Shown here piece after piece: positions 1-8,527 of a stretch of 39,699 nucleotides of DNA. The stretch lies in assembly GCA_910589655.1 (NCBI GenBank), contig CAJUTJ010000109.1:1-39699 (forward strand), read 5' to 3'. A model generated the notes under the pieces. It was not told the DNA's origin, did no database searches, and saw only the letters and a program-made list of their open reading frames with translations. Origin of the DNA: an uncultured Acetatifactor sp. GTDB lineage: Bacteria; Bacillota; Clostridia; Lachnospirales; Lachnospiraceae. The translations under genes were made by a program, and so were the position numbers. Positions within the stretch are counted from its first letter, which is position 1; every line of letters begins with the position of its first letter.

Positions 1-288
1 GATATATGGTAAAACTTTCAGAAAAGACAGCAGGATTGCTACTATTATACATATCTTTATATCCATTCCAATGGCTCTCCAAAACTGGACAATAAAACCA
101 ATGGCATATATTGAACTAATTATAAGGTAGACTTTTCGAGTGCGATTAAGATAAATCATACATAGAAACAAAATTGGATAAATCCACGCAAAAATCGGAA
201 TACACCATTCTCCGTTGGACATTACATAGATTAAAAAAGTTAAGATTATGAAAACTGCAAATCGGTTATTTTTCAAAAAATTTTTCAT
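1..288 (-). CDS. Multi-pass membrane protein, N-terminal part, cut by window edge
   Basis: Reading the minus strand from an ATG at 288 gives an uninterrupted frame to the window edge (96 codons). A clear AAGGAG site lies about 8 nt upstream, so the start is well supported. The peptide begins MKNFLKNNRFAVFIILTF and is strongly hydrophobic, with three to four likely membrane helices separated by short basic loops such as YLNRTRKVY. The pattern of a GEW-IPI-AW-YPI-FL stretch followed by basic residues resembles the N-terminal membrane region of Lnt/nitrilase-related membrane proteins. That is only an impression, because the catalytic domain would lie outside the window. No function is assigned. 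Confidence 0.6.
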   Translation of the reverse strand, partial: MKNFLKNNRFAVFIILTFLIYVMSNGEWCIPIFAWIYPILFLCMIYLNRTRKVYLIISSIYAIGFIVQFWRAIGMDIKICIIVAILLSFLKVLPYI

Positions 289-473
289 TGCTAAACTCCT
301 TACTTACATTCTTTTTTACCTCTAACAGGGGGAAGTATGCCCTAAGCTGGGAAAATTCTTCAGAAATAATACCCCAAAATATCCGGAACAGCAGTCAGCC
401 GATGGAAGCAGGGGACATTGAATCCCCATACCGGACGCGACTTTGTTCAATTCGGAAAAACCGAAAGTGTGCT

Positions 474-507
474 GAATAAGGGGGCAAAAAAGATTGCCCT
501 CTTATTC
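474..507. terminator. Hairpin, possible bidirectional terminator
   Basis: Two 14-nt arms (474-487 and 494-507) pair with one mismatch around an A-rich loop. It lies just beyond the 3' end of the transposase gene. No long T run follows the stem on either strand, so terminator function is tentative; it may be part of the insertion-sequence end. The 8-mer CTTATTCA recurs at 1687-1694 beyond the other side of the transposase gene. Confidence 0.4.
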
Positions 508-1576
508 AACCCACCTCCGGTTCTTTCCATAGAAATAATGCCGATATCGGCATTATCGCCCAGCGCTTACCATAAATACGGATGATCTCATTTTCATCCA
601 GAGTTGTATCTGTAGAGATAAGGCACAAGTATTCCTTTTTCTTATTCCGATTACGGACATATACAACTTTAGCCGGAATGGCTTCTCCATCTTTTACAAC
701 ATCAACTATCACAGAAAGAAGGTATTTGGAACGGCCACGTCTCTTTTTATTCAGGTTATAGATTGTAATAAGGGACATATCTTCACCATTGTACCGAAAG
801 AACATTTTTGGAGTCTTTTTCACCATGCCAATGACATCATAGCCGATCGATCTTACAGCATGGAGCGTACTTGGGGAAGAAAACCAACTGTCAAAAAGAA
901 CGTATTTGGCTGGAATATCAGCTTTTTTAGCGGCTTTTAAGAGTCCAAGCATCGCCTGCGTCCCTTTTTGCATGGAAAGCAGTCTTCTTTTGTATCCGAC
1001 AGTCCGTTTATCAACCTCCGCAGCTTCGTTGACCCTGTTCTTTTTATTTTCAGATGAGAGAAGAACGTTATTGACAGGAAGAAATGTGCTTCCATCTGAC
1101 CATCCAAGTGTAAGCATACGAAATCCGAAACGGTATCTGTGATTAGCGTGATCATAAACCTTTGCAAGAAGTTCTACTTTCCTGGAACGGTTGCGTTCAA
1201 ACATGGAATCATCAATGACCAATACATTTGCACGGTTCTCTGAATCCAAAGGCGCAATAGCATCCTTGATGATCCGGGAAGCTAACAGGGTCGTAAAGCG
1301 GATCCAGTTGATCTGGACCATCTTCATGAACCGGTACACAGTATCCTTTGCAAACCCAGGAGGATTTTTCCCGGTAATCAGACTCATGTACATACTTCTG
1401 TTAGAAAAAATCAGCAAAAAGAGATACTGGAAAACCTCAACAACAGGAATCCCTTTTTTCTTATAGGCGTTAGATGCCTTCAATGCTGAAGAAATATGGA
1501 ACCTTGTCAAAAATCTTTTGATAGATTTCGAAATCTGCTTATCATTCTGGTTTGCTTGTGTTATACTTTTATTCAT
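506..1576 (-). pseudogene. IS4-like DDE transposase, C-terminus lost
   Basis: This is an uninterrupted 356-codon frame starting at ATG 1576, with GGAGG 8 nt upstream. It encodes a DDE transposase of the IS4-like superfamily (RNase H fold). Visible are the first aspartate in VLVIDDSMFERNRS, the second in YVLFDSWFSSP, and the start of the C-terminal signature at YGKRW. Family members continue after this as IExFFK, which carries the catalytic glutamate. Here the sequence diverges at once into a short unrelated tail ending KEPEVG. The last catalytic residue and roughly a quarter of the usual protein are therefore missing, so the element should be immobile by itself. A perfect 22-bp palindrome sits at the break (535-556). 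The gene stands alone, with no accessory frame. Confidence 0.75.
535..556. repeat. Perfect 22-bp palindrome at transposase break
   Basis: The 22 bases are self-complementary around a central GATATC. It lies exactly where the transposase reading frame leaves the conserved family sequence, so it may mark the deletion junction. Confidence 0.6.
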
Positions 1577-1615
1577 AGCATGAACCTCCGGTTTTAATTG
1601 TTTTTTGACAACTCA

Positions 1616-1637
1616 ATTATACCAAACCAGACGGTTT
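1616..1637 (-). promoter_or_regulatory. Transposase promoter -10 with overlapping inverted repeat
   Basis: On the minus strand a perfect TATAAT (1616-1621) lies about 40 bp upstream of the transposase start. Directly upstream is the inverted repeat AAACCAGACGGTTT (1624-1637), in the -35/-10 spacer. No good -35 hexamer is visible. The repeat could be a binding site or part of the IS end. Confidence 0.45.
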
Positions 1638-1784
1638 CATGCTATTTTATTGCCAGTTTTTATTGAATTTTCAAGGTGCATCTGTGCTTATTCAAGTGCG
1701 AAGTTTGAGACACTGATCCATATTGCCATTATATCAATTCCATGCTACAATACTGTTGTTTCACTTATCTGATGGGGGATGAAC

Positions 1785-2558
1785 ATGGGAATATCACAGG
1801 AATGGTACATGCAAGAAGTTGCGGACAGCGAGGAAGAAAAGTTCCACCGTCCGCTGAACGAGGAACAGCTCTTTTTCCACGCTGTCAGTTCAGGAGACAT
1901 TGACTTTGTACGAGAAAACTGTAAGCAGAAGAAATTTGCCGAAACCGACGGTGTGGGTATGCTTTCCCATGATCCCGTGACCAATCTGAAATACCATTTT
2001 GTGATCACGACGACATTTATAACAAGGCTCTGTATCGAATCCGGCATGGAAACGGAACAGGCTTTCCGGCTCAGTGACTTTTATATTCTCAGGCTTGACA
2101 ATCTCCATACATGTCAGGCAGTTATCAGCCTTCACGACCACATGGTTCTGGACTTTACCGGGAAAATGCGGATCATAGCAAGAAGTCCGGGAATGTCCAA
2201 ACCCGTAACCGTCTGCATTGATTACATTTACGCCCATATCAAGGAGCGGATCACAATTGAAAATCTGGCCCAATATACCGGATTATCCGTAAGTTACCTG
2301 TCGCGCCTCTTCAAAAAGGAAACCGGAGTCTCCGTAAGCGACTATGTCCGTGAGAAAAAGATCGAGAAGGCGCAGCATCTCTTAAAATTTTGTGATTACA
2401 GTCTGGTTGAGATCGCAAATTACCTTTCCTTTTCTTCGCAAAGCCATTTTATACAATTGTTCAAGGATTTTACAGGAATGACACCCAAGAAATACCGCGA
2501 TCTGTATTCCTCTTCCAACTGGGATGTGACAGGTTTGAAAAAGCGGGATACTGTCTGA
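1785..2558 (+). CDS. AraC-family transcriptional regulator
   Basis: This encodes a regulator of about 257 residues. The C-terminal ~100 residues carry two helix-turn-helix units of the AraC type: ITIENLAQYTGLSVSYLSRL, then a second unit around SLVEIANYLSFSSQSHFIQL, ending in the hallmark GMTPKKYR. The N-terminal ~150 residues are the effector or dimerisation region and resemble regulators found beside clostridial sugar loci; no two-component receiver is seen. An ATG at 1779 is also in frame, but the GGGGG run at 1774-1778 gives good spacing only to 1785. The gene converges with the beta-glucan locus and is the only regulator near it, so control of that locus is a reasonable inference. It is supported by direct repeats next to the GH94 promoter at 13820-13847. 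Confidence 0.85.
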   Translation: MGISQEWYMQEVADSEEEKFHRPLNEEQLFFHAVSSGDIDFVRENCKQKKFAETDGVGMLSHDPVTNLKYHFVITTTFITRLCIESGMETEQAFRLSDFYILRLDNLHTCQAVISLHDHMVLDFTGKMRIIARSPGMSKPVTVCIDYIYAHIKERITIENLAQYTGLSVSYLSRLFKKETGVSVSDYVREKKIEKAQHLLKFCDYSLVEIANYLSFSSQSHFIQLFKDFTGMTPKKYRDLYSSSNWDVTGLKKRDTV

Positions 2559-2630
2559 AGAGCTGTTCGGAACTCACCTGTCAGTCTGTTCCATTATTTC
2601 CGGGCAGCTCCCATACAGAGACAGTATCCC
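2545..2630. repeat. Inverted repeat between convergent genes
   Basis: Perfect 12-nt arms (2545-2556 and 2619-2630) flank a 62-nt loop between the AraC gene and the GH3 gene. The left arm overlaps the last codons of the AraC gene. It could form a shared transcription-ending structure, but there is no T run after either arm. Confidence 0.4.
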
Positions 2631-2637
2631 CTCCGCT

Positions 2638-5091
2638 TCAGACAGTCAGCCTGCTTATCAGCGCAAGGATCCGGCCCGCACAGCTCCGGATCGTTTCCTC
2701 TGAGAGTTTTCCCTGGGCGTACGCCCTTCGGATATCTTCCTCGTCATTATCATTTCCCGGCATGATGATATCATTCCCGGCAGCTGCACACTTCCAGGGC
2801 ACACTGCCATCCTCAGGAACCGTGGTGTTCCAGTCAGACATGATCACACCGCCAAATCCCCACTCCCCACGGACAACTGCTGTACACAGATCCCGGCTGT
2901 TTGCCGCATGAATGCCGTTAATGCGGTTATAGGAAGTCATAATTGCCGCCGGAGCGCTTTTCTTTACCGCGATCTCAAATCCCCGGAAATAGATCTCTCT
3001 GAGCGCCCGCTGGGAAACACACGCATCCACTCCCATCCGGTTATCCTCCTGATTATTGCAGGCAAAGTGCTTGATCGTCACACCATGTCTGCCGTCACCC
3101 TGCACGCCCTCTGTTACGGCTGCAGCCATCATTCCTGACAGCAGCGGGTCTTCGGAATAATACTCAAAATTGCGTCCGCACAATGGATTTCTCTGAATGT
3201 TCATGCCTGGCGCCAGCCACAGGTCAACATGAAATTCCTCCATCTCAACCGCTATGGCTTCCCCGAACTTCCGCATCAGCTTCAGATCCCATGTCTGAGC
3301 CAGTGCTGCACCGACCGGAAATGCCGTACAATACTGATAATAAATATCCGCATCCTCATGGGCTGCCTTATCCTCCAGGAAACCATTCTCCAACGAGCCC
3401 AGAACGCCCACACCGTACACCCTATCCGTCCGCCTGTCTACCTCATAGCTTTGGCGTAAACGCAGCCCCGCAGGACCGTCCGCCATGATCAGCGAACGTT
3501 TGCCATATCTTTCTTCCAGGGCCTGTGATGTCTCCCCGGCAGATCCGGGCACACGGGTTCCGGCAGAACCAAGGGTGCTTGCGCCCCTGGTGATATTCCC
3601 ATACAGGAGAGGTATCAGCTCCTCCACAGACTGCTCTCCGGCCGGCAATATCTCCGGGGATCTTTTTTCTTCCGCCCACGGCGTAAAGTTTATTTCCGGA
3701 AGCATTTGCTCCCTTGCCTCCGCAAGCCACTTACGAGCCTTTATCACGTTACCCCCGGCAGTGCTCAGGTCTTCAAACATTGCCTCTTTAGGGCATACCT
3801 CATTTGTCTGTTCCAATACCGCCGGCTCTGAAACCGTAAGCAGCGCTTCCAGCCTTAGAGATACGCTGCTGTTCCCGATCCATACGCCATAGCTTCCGTC
3901 CTCAATGACCCACGCCTGCAGCTGCTCCGAAAAGCTGGCAAGCTGTTTTTGTTCTATAATGACCTTAAGCTCCTGCACATCTCCGGGCTGCAGAAGCTCT
4001 GTCTTTGCGAAGCCGGCAAGCCGCCGGTATTCCTTCTCCAGGCCTGTCTGGGGAGGGGTCACATATACCTGTACCACTTCCCTGCCGGGATAATGCTTCC
4101 CCGCATTTCTCACGGCAACAGCCACTTCTATGCCTTCCCCCGTTATCCGGAGTCCTTCATACTCTATGGAAAGATCGGTATAGGACAATCCATAGCCGAA
4201 GGGAAACAGCGGCTGTATATCAAAGCTGTCAAAATACCGGTATCCCACATAAATGCCTTCCCTGTATTCCTCCTTTTCCAGATCTCCGTTCAAATAACCG
4301 AAATTCCCGGCGGAGGGATAATCCTCATAACGCCTTGCCCATGTTGAGGTCAGCCTTCCCCCCGGGGCCGCCTTTCCAGACAGAACATCCGCTACAGCAT
4401 GACCACCCTCCTGTCCGGGCAGTGAAATATGTAAAATTGCCCTGATATTTTCCGTTTTCTCCAGAACGTCGGTCAGTTCGATGGGAGCTCCCGTATTCAG
4501 TATGAGCACAACAGGCATATTGGCCTGATCCAGATATCGGATATCCTCCCGCTCCTTTGGGCTTAAGTAATAATCTCCTTCTGTCCTGCGGCGATCCTTA
4601 CCCTCCCCGGAAATGCGGCTGATCACATAGATCGCCGCTGAGGCTCCCTCCAGATCCCCTGCTGTGATCCCCCGGCCCTCCGGCAGCGAAAACGGGTTTG
4701 CCGCATAGGCGTCAAAGGGATTGTCCACATGCTTCACATCCTCCAACACTCTCGCCTTCCATGCAGCCCTTGCGGCTTCATAACGCTCCCGGTAATCCCT
4801 CAGCCAGTCCTTACTCGTAACGGATATGCCGGCGTCTTTCAAACCTCTGTATATAGAAATACTCCCCCTGTTGTTGACGTCTCCCGAGCCGATACCTCCC
4901 TTTACCGTCTGGTCCGCACCGCCGCCAAAGAGCGCCACCGGTGCGGACATTGGAAGCGGAAGAATACCCTCGTTCCTCAGCAAAACAATCCCTTCCACAG
5001 CGGCCTCCCTGGCCAGCCTGCCATGGGCAAGCTCCCTTTCGGAGGGCTGCTGTGACAGTGTTCCGCTGTGAATCTCATTTAATCTAACCAT
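2638..5091 (-). CDS. GH3 beta-glucosidase with inverted domain order
   Basis: This is a glycoside hydrolase family 3 enzyme of 817 residues, presumably a cytoplasmic beta-glucosidase because no signal peptide is seen. The start at 5091 is chosen over 5124 because AACGGAGAAG lies just before it. The domain order is swapped. The C-terminal-type alpha/beta sandwich comes first (REAAVEGIVLLRNEGILPLP), then an Fn3-like domain, then the TIM barrel with ADGPAGLR, the substrate-binding KHFACNNQE, and the nucleophile Asp in GGVIMSDWN about 64 residues from the C-terminus. This permuted layout is known from ruminal clostridia such as Ruminococcus albus and Butyrivibrio. It is the last gene of the sugar transport operon, 51 nt after the permease stop, so it likely hydrolyses imported beta-glucosides. 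Exact linkage preference cannot be read from the sequence. Confidence 0.88.
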   Translation of the reverse strand: MVRLNEIHSGTLSQQPSERELAHGRLAREAAVEGIVLLRNEGILPLPMSAPVALFGGGADQTVKGGIGSGDVNNRGSISIYRGLKDAGISVTSKDWLRDYRERYEAARAAWKARVLEDVKHVDNPFDAYAANPFSLPEGRGITAGDLEGASAAIYVISRISGEGKDRRRTEGDYYLSPKEREDIRYLDQANMPVVLILNTGAPIELTDVLEKTENIRAILHISLPGQEGGHAVADVLSGKAAPGGRLTSTWARRYEDYPSAGNFGYLNGDLEKEEYREGIYVGYRYFDSFDIQPLFPFGYGLSYTDLSIEYEGLRITGEGIEVAVAVRNAGKHYPGREVVQVYVTPPQTGLEKEYRRLAGFAKTELLQPGDVQELKVIIEQKQLASFSEQLQAWVIEDGSYGVWIGNSSVSLRLEALLTVSEPAVLEQTNEVCPKEAMFEDLSTAGGNVIKARKWLAEAREQMLPEINFTPWAEEKRSPEILPAGEQSVEELIPLLYGNITRGASTLGSAGTRVPGSAGETSQALEERYGKRSLIMADGPAGLRLRQSYEVDRRTDRVYGVGVLGSLENGFLEDKAAHEDADIYYQYCTAFPVGAALAQTWDLKLMRKFGEAIAVEMEEFHVDLWLAPGMNIQRNPLCGRNFEYYSEDPLLSGMMAAAVTEGVQGDGRHGVTIKHFACNNQEDNRMGVDACVSQRALREIYFRGFEIAVKKSAPAAIMTSYNRINGIHAANSRDLCTAVVRGEWGFGGVIMSDWNTTVPEDGSVPWKCAAAGNDIIMPGNDNDEEDIRRAYAQGKLSEETIRSCAGRILALISRLTV

Positions 5092-5142
5092 ACTTCTTCT
5101 CCGTTTCAGGCAATTCCGCCGCAAAGTCAGGTATAGCGCTCT

Positions 5143-5988
5143 TTATCCCTTGACACCGCCAAGCGTTACACCTGCGATAATGTATTTTGAAAGGATCAGA
5201 TACACAATAATGATGGGGACGATGGCCACCAGGATCATCATGTACATCTTACCCATATCCTGGTTCATATAATCGGCTCCTCGCAGAAGCGCTATCAGGA
5301 TCGGCACTGTCATCTTATCCTTTGACTGGATGACCAGCGCGGGAACGAAATAATTGTTCCATGAGCCTACGAAGGTAAAGATCGCCTGTACCGCCATGGC
5401 CGGTTTCATAATAGGGAGGACGATCTGATTAAATGTCCGGAATTCCCGTGAACCGTCGATCCTTGCCGCCTCAACCAGTGAAAGAGGAAGGGATGACTCC
5501 AGATAGCTGTACATAAAGTAGAATACAGCCGGTGAGGCGATGGACGGTATGATCATCGGAAGCAGGGAATCATACATCCCCATCTTCGTGATCAGGCGCA
5601 GAAAACCCATTGCCGTAACCTGAGTCGGCATTACAAGGATCGCCATGATGAATGTAAAGGCCACCTTCTTCAGCTTAAAATCATAAGCATAAAGCCCATA
5701 TGCGGTCAATGCGGAAAAGTAAGTACAGATTGCCGCCGAGCTGCCGGAAACGATCAGACTGTTGAGAATCCCCCGCATCATGGGAAAGGTTCCGTCATTG
5801 GCCACACTTTTCAGATTAGCGAAGAAATACTTTCCCGGCAGTGCCGTAAACCCTTTCATCAGGTCTGCATGGGAACGCGATGCGTTTACAAACAGGATAT
5901 AGAAGAAAAAGAGACACAAAAATGACAGGAAAACAAGTAATATATGTGCAAAAACAGTGCGCAGTTTATTCAAAGGATCAGATTTCAT
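5143..5988 (-). CDS. Carbohydrate ABC transporter permease, MalG/AraQ type
   Basis: This is an inner-membrane permease of the binding-protein-dependent family, 281 residues from an ATG at 5988 with AAGGAGATAATCTG before it. About six membrane helices are visible. The EAA loop that contacts the ATPase is at LVEAARIDGSREFRTFNQIVLPIMKP, matching the consensus EAAxxDGA..F..I.LP. The N-terminal cytoplasmic stretch and C-terminal GVTLGGVKG are typical of the second permease of a CUT1 sugar importer. The stop of the upstream permease is at 5993, so only 4 nt separate the genes and translation is probably coupled. No ATPase gene is present in the window. CUT1 systems of Firmicutes commonly share a distant MsmK-type ATPase, which is the likely partner. 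Confidence 0.9.
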   Translation of the reverse strand: MKSDPLNKLRTVFAHILLVFLSFLCLFFFYILFVNASRSHADLMKGFTALPGKYFFANLKSVANDGTFPMMRGILNSLIVSGSSAAICTYFSALTAYGLYAYDFKLKKVAFTFIMAILVMPTQVTAMGFLRLITKMGMYDSLLPMIIPSIASPAVFYFMYSYLESSLPLSLVEAARIDGSREFRTFNQIVLPIMKPAMAVQAIFTFVGSWNNYFVPALVIQSKDKMTVPILIALLRGADYMNQDMGKMYMMILVAIVPIIIVYLILSKYIIAGVTLGGVKG

Positions 5989-5992
5989 CAGA

Positions 5993-6943
5993 TTATCTCC
6001 TTCCCGCTTTTTTATTCTTTCTTGCAGCTGCCCTGGAACCATCCGGATCATTGTCATTGGTTATGCGGTATACGAAAAAGCATAAGATACCGCTGACAAT
6101 GAACAGGTATACGGACAAAGCGCCGGCCATTCCATAGTTATTGCTCTTTAAGTGACTGTTCAGGAACATGATCAGCGTCATGGATGTACGGTCAGGACTT
6201 CCCTGCCCGTTGGTCAGGATCTGAGGCACATCAAACATCTGAAGGCCTCCGATGATGGATGTGATCAATGTGTAGGTGAGGATCGGGCGGATCAGCGGAA
6301 GCGTGATACGGTAAAATCTCTGCATACTGTTACAGCCGTCTATTTCCGATGCCTCAAAAATGTCGGGACTGATACCCATGATCGCCGCCATCAGCATGAT
6401 CGTTGTATTACCAAACCACATCAGGAAATTCATCACTCCGATCAGAGACCTGGTTCCAAGGGCAGTACCCATAAAATCGATGGGACTGTCCGTTATCCCT
6501 GCCGACAACAGTATGGAGTTGATCGGCCCCTTGTTGGAAAACAATGTAAAGAACAGCATTGCAAATGCGGACGCCATGATCAGATTCGGCAGATAAATGA
6601 CTACCTTGAAGAACTGCTGGCCGCGGATCTTCAGCCGCACATCCACGAACCATGACGCAAGAAGCAGTGCTATCACGATCTGCGGAATGAAACCAATGAT
6701 CCACAGGAGCACTGTGTTTGCCCCGTATCTCAGCATATCCGACTGCAGCAGGCTGGCAAAATTCTTCATTCCGACAAAATTGGGGCCGATCTCCTTTATC
6801 CCGGAACGATAATATTCATAAAAGCTGTATCTGATCGTATCTGCCAGCGGAATTAACGAGAAAATGAAAAAACTCACAAAGAACGGAAGGATAAAAATAT
6901 ATCCCCACTTCGAATAATCGATCTTTTTACGTTTTGGTCTCAT
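5993..6943 (-). CDS. Carbohydrate ABC transporter permease, MalF/UgpA type
   Basis: This is the first permease of the CUT1-type importer, 316 residues. The ATG at 6943 is preferred to the in-frame GTG at 6952 because AGGAGGG would be too close to the GTG. The N-terminus MRPKRKKIDYSKWGYIFILP and the following FSLIPLADTIRYSFYEY are typical of LacF/UgpA-like permeases. The EAA loop reads FEASEIDGCNSMQRFYRITLPLIRP. About six helices span the membrane. It follows the binding-protein gene after a strong hairpin and precedes the second permease. Together with the lipoprotein it should form an importer for the sugar handled by the GH94 and GH3 enzymes. Confidence 0.9.
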   Translation of the reverse strand: MRPKRKKIDYSKWGYIFILPFFVSFFIFSLIPLADTIRYSFYEYYRSGIKEIGPNFVGMKNFASLLQSDMLRYGANTVLLWIIGFIPQIVIALLLASWFVDVRLKIRGQQFFKVVIYLPNLIMASAFAMLFFTLFSNKGPINSILLSAGITDSPIDFMGTALGTRSLIGVMNFLMWFGNTTIMLMAAIMGISPDIFEASEIDGCNSMQRFYRITLPLIRPILTYTLITSIIGGLQMFDVPQILTNGQGSPDRTSMTLIMFLNSHLKSNNYGMAGALSVYLFIVSGILCFFVYRITNDNDPDGSRAAARKNKKAGRR

Positions 6944-6967
6944 TGCTGTCACTCCCTCCTTTTCATA

Positions 6968-6993
6968 CTGCGGCGCCTTTGTCGGCGCCGCAG
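6968..6993 (-). promoter_or_regulatory. Intercistronic GC-rich hairpin after binding-protein gene
   Basis: A perfect 10-bp GC-rich stem (6968-6977 with 6984-6993, 6-nt loop) sits between the binding-protein stop and the permease ribosome site. It lacks a T run. Such stems after binding-protein genes are known to protect the upstream mRNA and allow more binding protein than permease; that role is inferred here. Confidence 0.65.
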
Positions 6994-7003
6994 CGGATGA
7001 TCT

Positions 7004-8398
7004 TTATTGCGGCCACTGGATCTCCGTGATCTCAGGGTACCGCTCTACGATCGCTACCTCAAAGTTCGATTTTGCCCTGTCGTAATCGATCTCACCCTGT
7101 AAATAATCGCCGAAAGCATTCTGGATCAGCTCTACGCAGCCCTGATCGTATGCGGACAGGGGCGCCAGCTTCAGGTTGTCGGCGCTGGGCGTAAAGTAAG
7201 CATAAGGATTCTGTCCGCCAAGGAAATCGGATGCAAACTCGTCATCTGCCGCCGCGTTCTGCATAACAGTCTTTGCATTTGTGAAATCCGCATATGTCTT
7301 TGAGATCATAGTCAGATTATCCGCATCCGCTGTCAGCGCAAGAAGGATCTCCTTTACATGTGCCGGATTATCCGTGCCTTCCGCAGCAAGCACATATGTT
7401 CCGCCCCAATTGTACGTCAGGGGAGCATTGGTTACTGCCCAGGATCCTGCTTCGCCTTTCCAGTTGGGTACCATCTGTGTATCGATCCCCCATGCCGGGA
7501 AGAGGAATGCAAACACCTTGGAACCGGATCCCATTGCGCTGTACCAGTCAGAGTTCCACTGGCCCTTTACGGCAGGATCAAAATAGCCCGCATCCAGCCA
7601 TTCTTTGGAATCAGCAACCCAGTCCAGGATCTTCTGGTCAACCTTGATGGTGGTGGTTCCCGGCGCAACCCACGCTTCCGCTACGTTGTTGCTGTAAGTG
7701 CGGAATGTGTCGGCATAGCTTGCAAAGGTATAATATCCGTGTTCTTTCAGTTCCTCAGCGGTTTCTTTCATGACCGCCCAATCCTTGGTCTTCTCGCCGA
7801 TCTCCGCCGGATCATCCGTACCGAAAACTTCCTTTGCGATATCGCGGCGGTATACCAATACGCCCGGACATGCCTGCCATGTGGTTGCCCTCTGCACACC
7901 GTTCTGGTCGCAGGAAACCGACTTGGTGAAGTCAAACTGATCCGCCAGATCCGTATTGGGATCAATTCCCAGATCAGTGAGGGGAAGCGCAACATTGGTA
8001 TCCGCATCCGTATATTTTACAACATAGTCCACCTCAGCGGCGAAAATATCAACTTTACTGTCAGCCGCCGCGCTTCCCTGAGCCAGAAGCGCTTCATCCA
8101 GCTTATTCTGGTATACGCCGTCCTGGTTGGGATTGATGATCCAGTTGATGACCGTTCCATCGATCAGGGTAGATGTGGTACCATCCTCAGATGTCTCCGC
8201 AATCTCCGGATAAACCGCCGTGATCCGGTTACGGAGCTCATCATTGAAGCTGTAGATGTTGATCACCGCCCCCTCACCGGAGTCCGGATCTACCGACCCG
8301 CTGGTCTGTGAGCCGGAAGGGTTCCGGCTTCCGCAGCCTGCCAGTGTACCTGCCGCTACCGCTGCTGTCAATAAGATACCGACAATTTTCTTTTTCAT
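7004..8398 (-). CDS. Sugar ABC transporter substrate-binding lipoprotein
   Basis: This is a secreted, lipid-anchored binding protein of 464 residues (extracellular solute-binding protein family 1 type). The N-terminus is a lipoprotein signal: MKKKIVGILL, a hydrophobic Ala-rich core, then the lipobox LAGC with Cys22 as the lipidated residue, followed by a Ser/Gly-rich linker. The body has the expected periplasmic-binding fold cues, including INIYSFNDELRNRI near the start and a WGIDTQMVPNWKGE region. AAAGGAGG sits ideally before ATG 8398. Its own upstream region (8399-8527) is AT-rich and may hold a promoter, so it may be expressed separately from the GH94 genes. From its neighbours the ligand is probably cellobiose or another beta-linked glucose oligosaccharide. 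Confidence 0.9.
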   Translation of the reverse strand: MKKKIVGILLTAAVAAGTLAGCGSRNPSGSQTSGSVDPDSGEGAVINIYSFNDELRNRITAVYPEIAETSEDGTTSTLIDGTVINWIINPNQDGVYQNKLDEALLAQGSAAADSKVDIFAAEVDYVVKYTDADTNVALPLTDLGIDPNTDLADQFDFTKSVSCDQNGVQRATTWQACPGVLVYRRDIAKEVFGTDDPAEIGEKTKDWAVMKETAEELKEHGYYTFASYADTFRTYSNNVAEAWVAPGTTTIKVDQKILDWVADSKEWLDAGYFDPAVKGQWNSDWYSAMGSGSKVFAFLFPAWGIDTQMVPNWKGEAGSWAVTNAPLTYNWGGTYVLAAEGTDNPAHVKEILLALTADADNLTMISKTYADFTNAKTVMQNAAADDEFASDFLGGQNPYAYFTPSADNLKLAPLSAYDQGCVELIQNAFGDYLQGEIDYDRAKSNFEVAIVERYPEITEIQWPQ

Positions 8399-8527
8399 AG
8401 AAAAACCTCCTTTAACGCATTTCTGCTATAATGTTTTATTTCCTTACAGGATATATTATATCTTACTTACCATTCTCCGATATATCAGATAAACACAAAA
8501 AATATCAAAATCTTGTCATCATATTGG
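8399..8527 (-). promoter_or_regulatory. AT-rich promoter region before the importer genes
   Basis: The 129-bp gap is much more AT-rich than the flanking genes. On the minus strand it contains TATAAT (8455-8460) and an alternative TTGATA plus ATATAT pair 17 bp apart. Short GATATATC palindromes are also present. A separate start for the importer operon is likely, but the exact -10 cannot be fixed. Confidence 0.45.

Noticed and set aside
7358..8311. 317-codon plus-strand open frame
   Set aside because: It is antisense to the binding-protein gene, whose lipobox, ribosome site and family features are clear.
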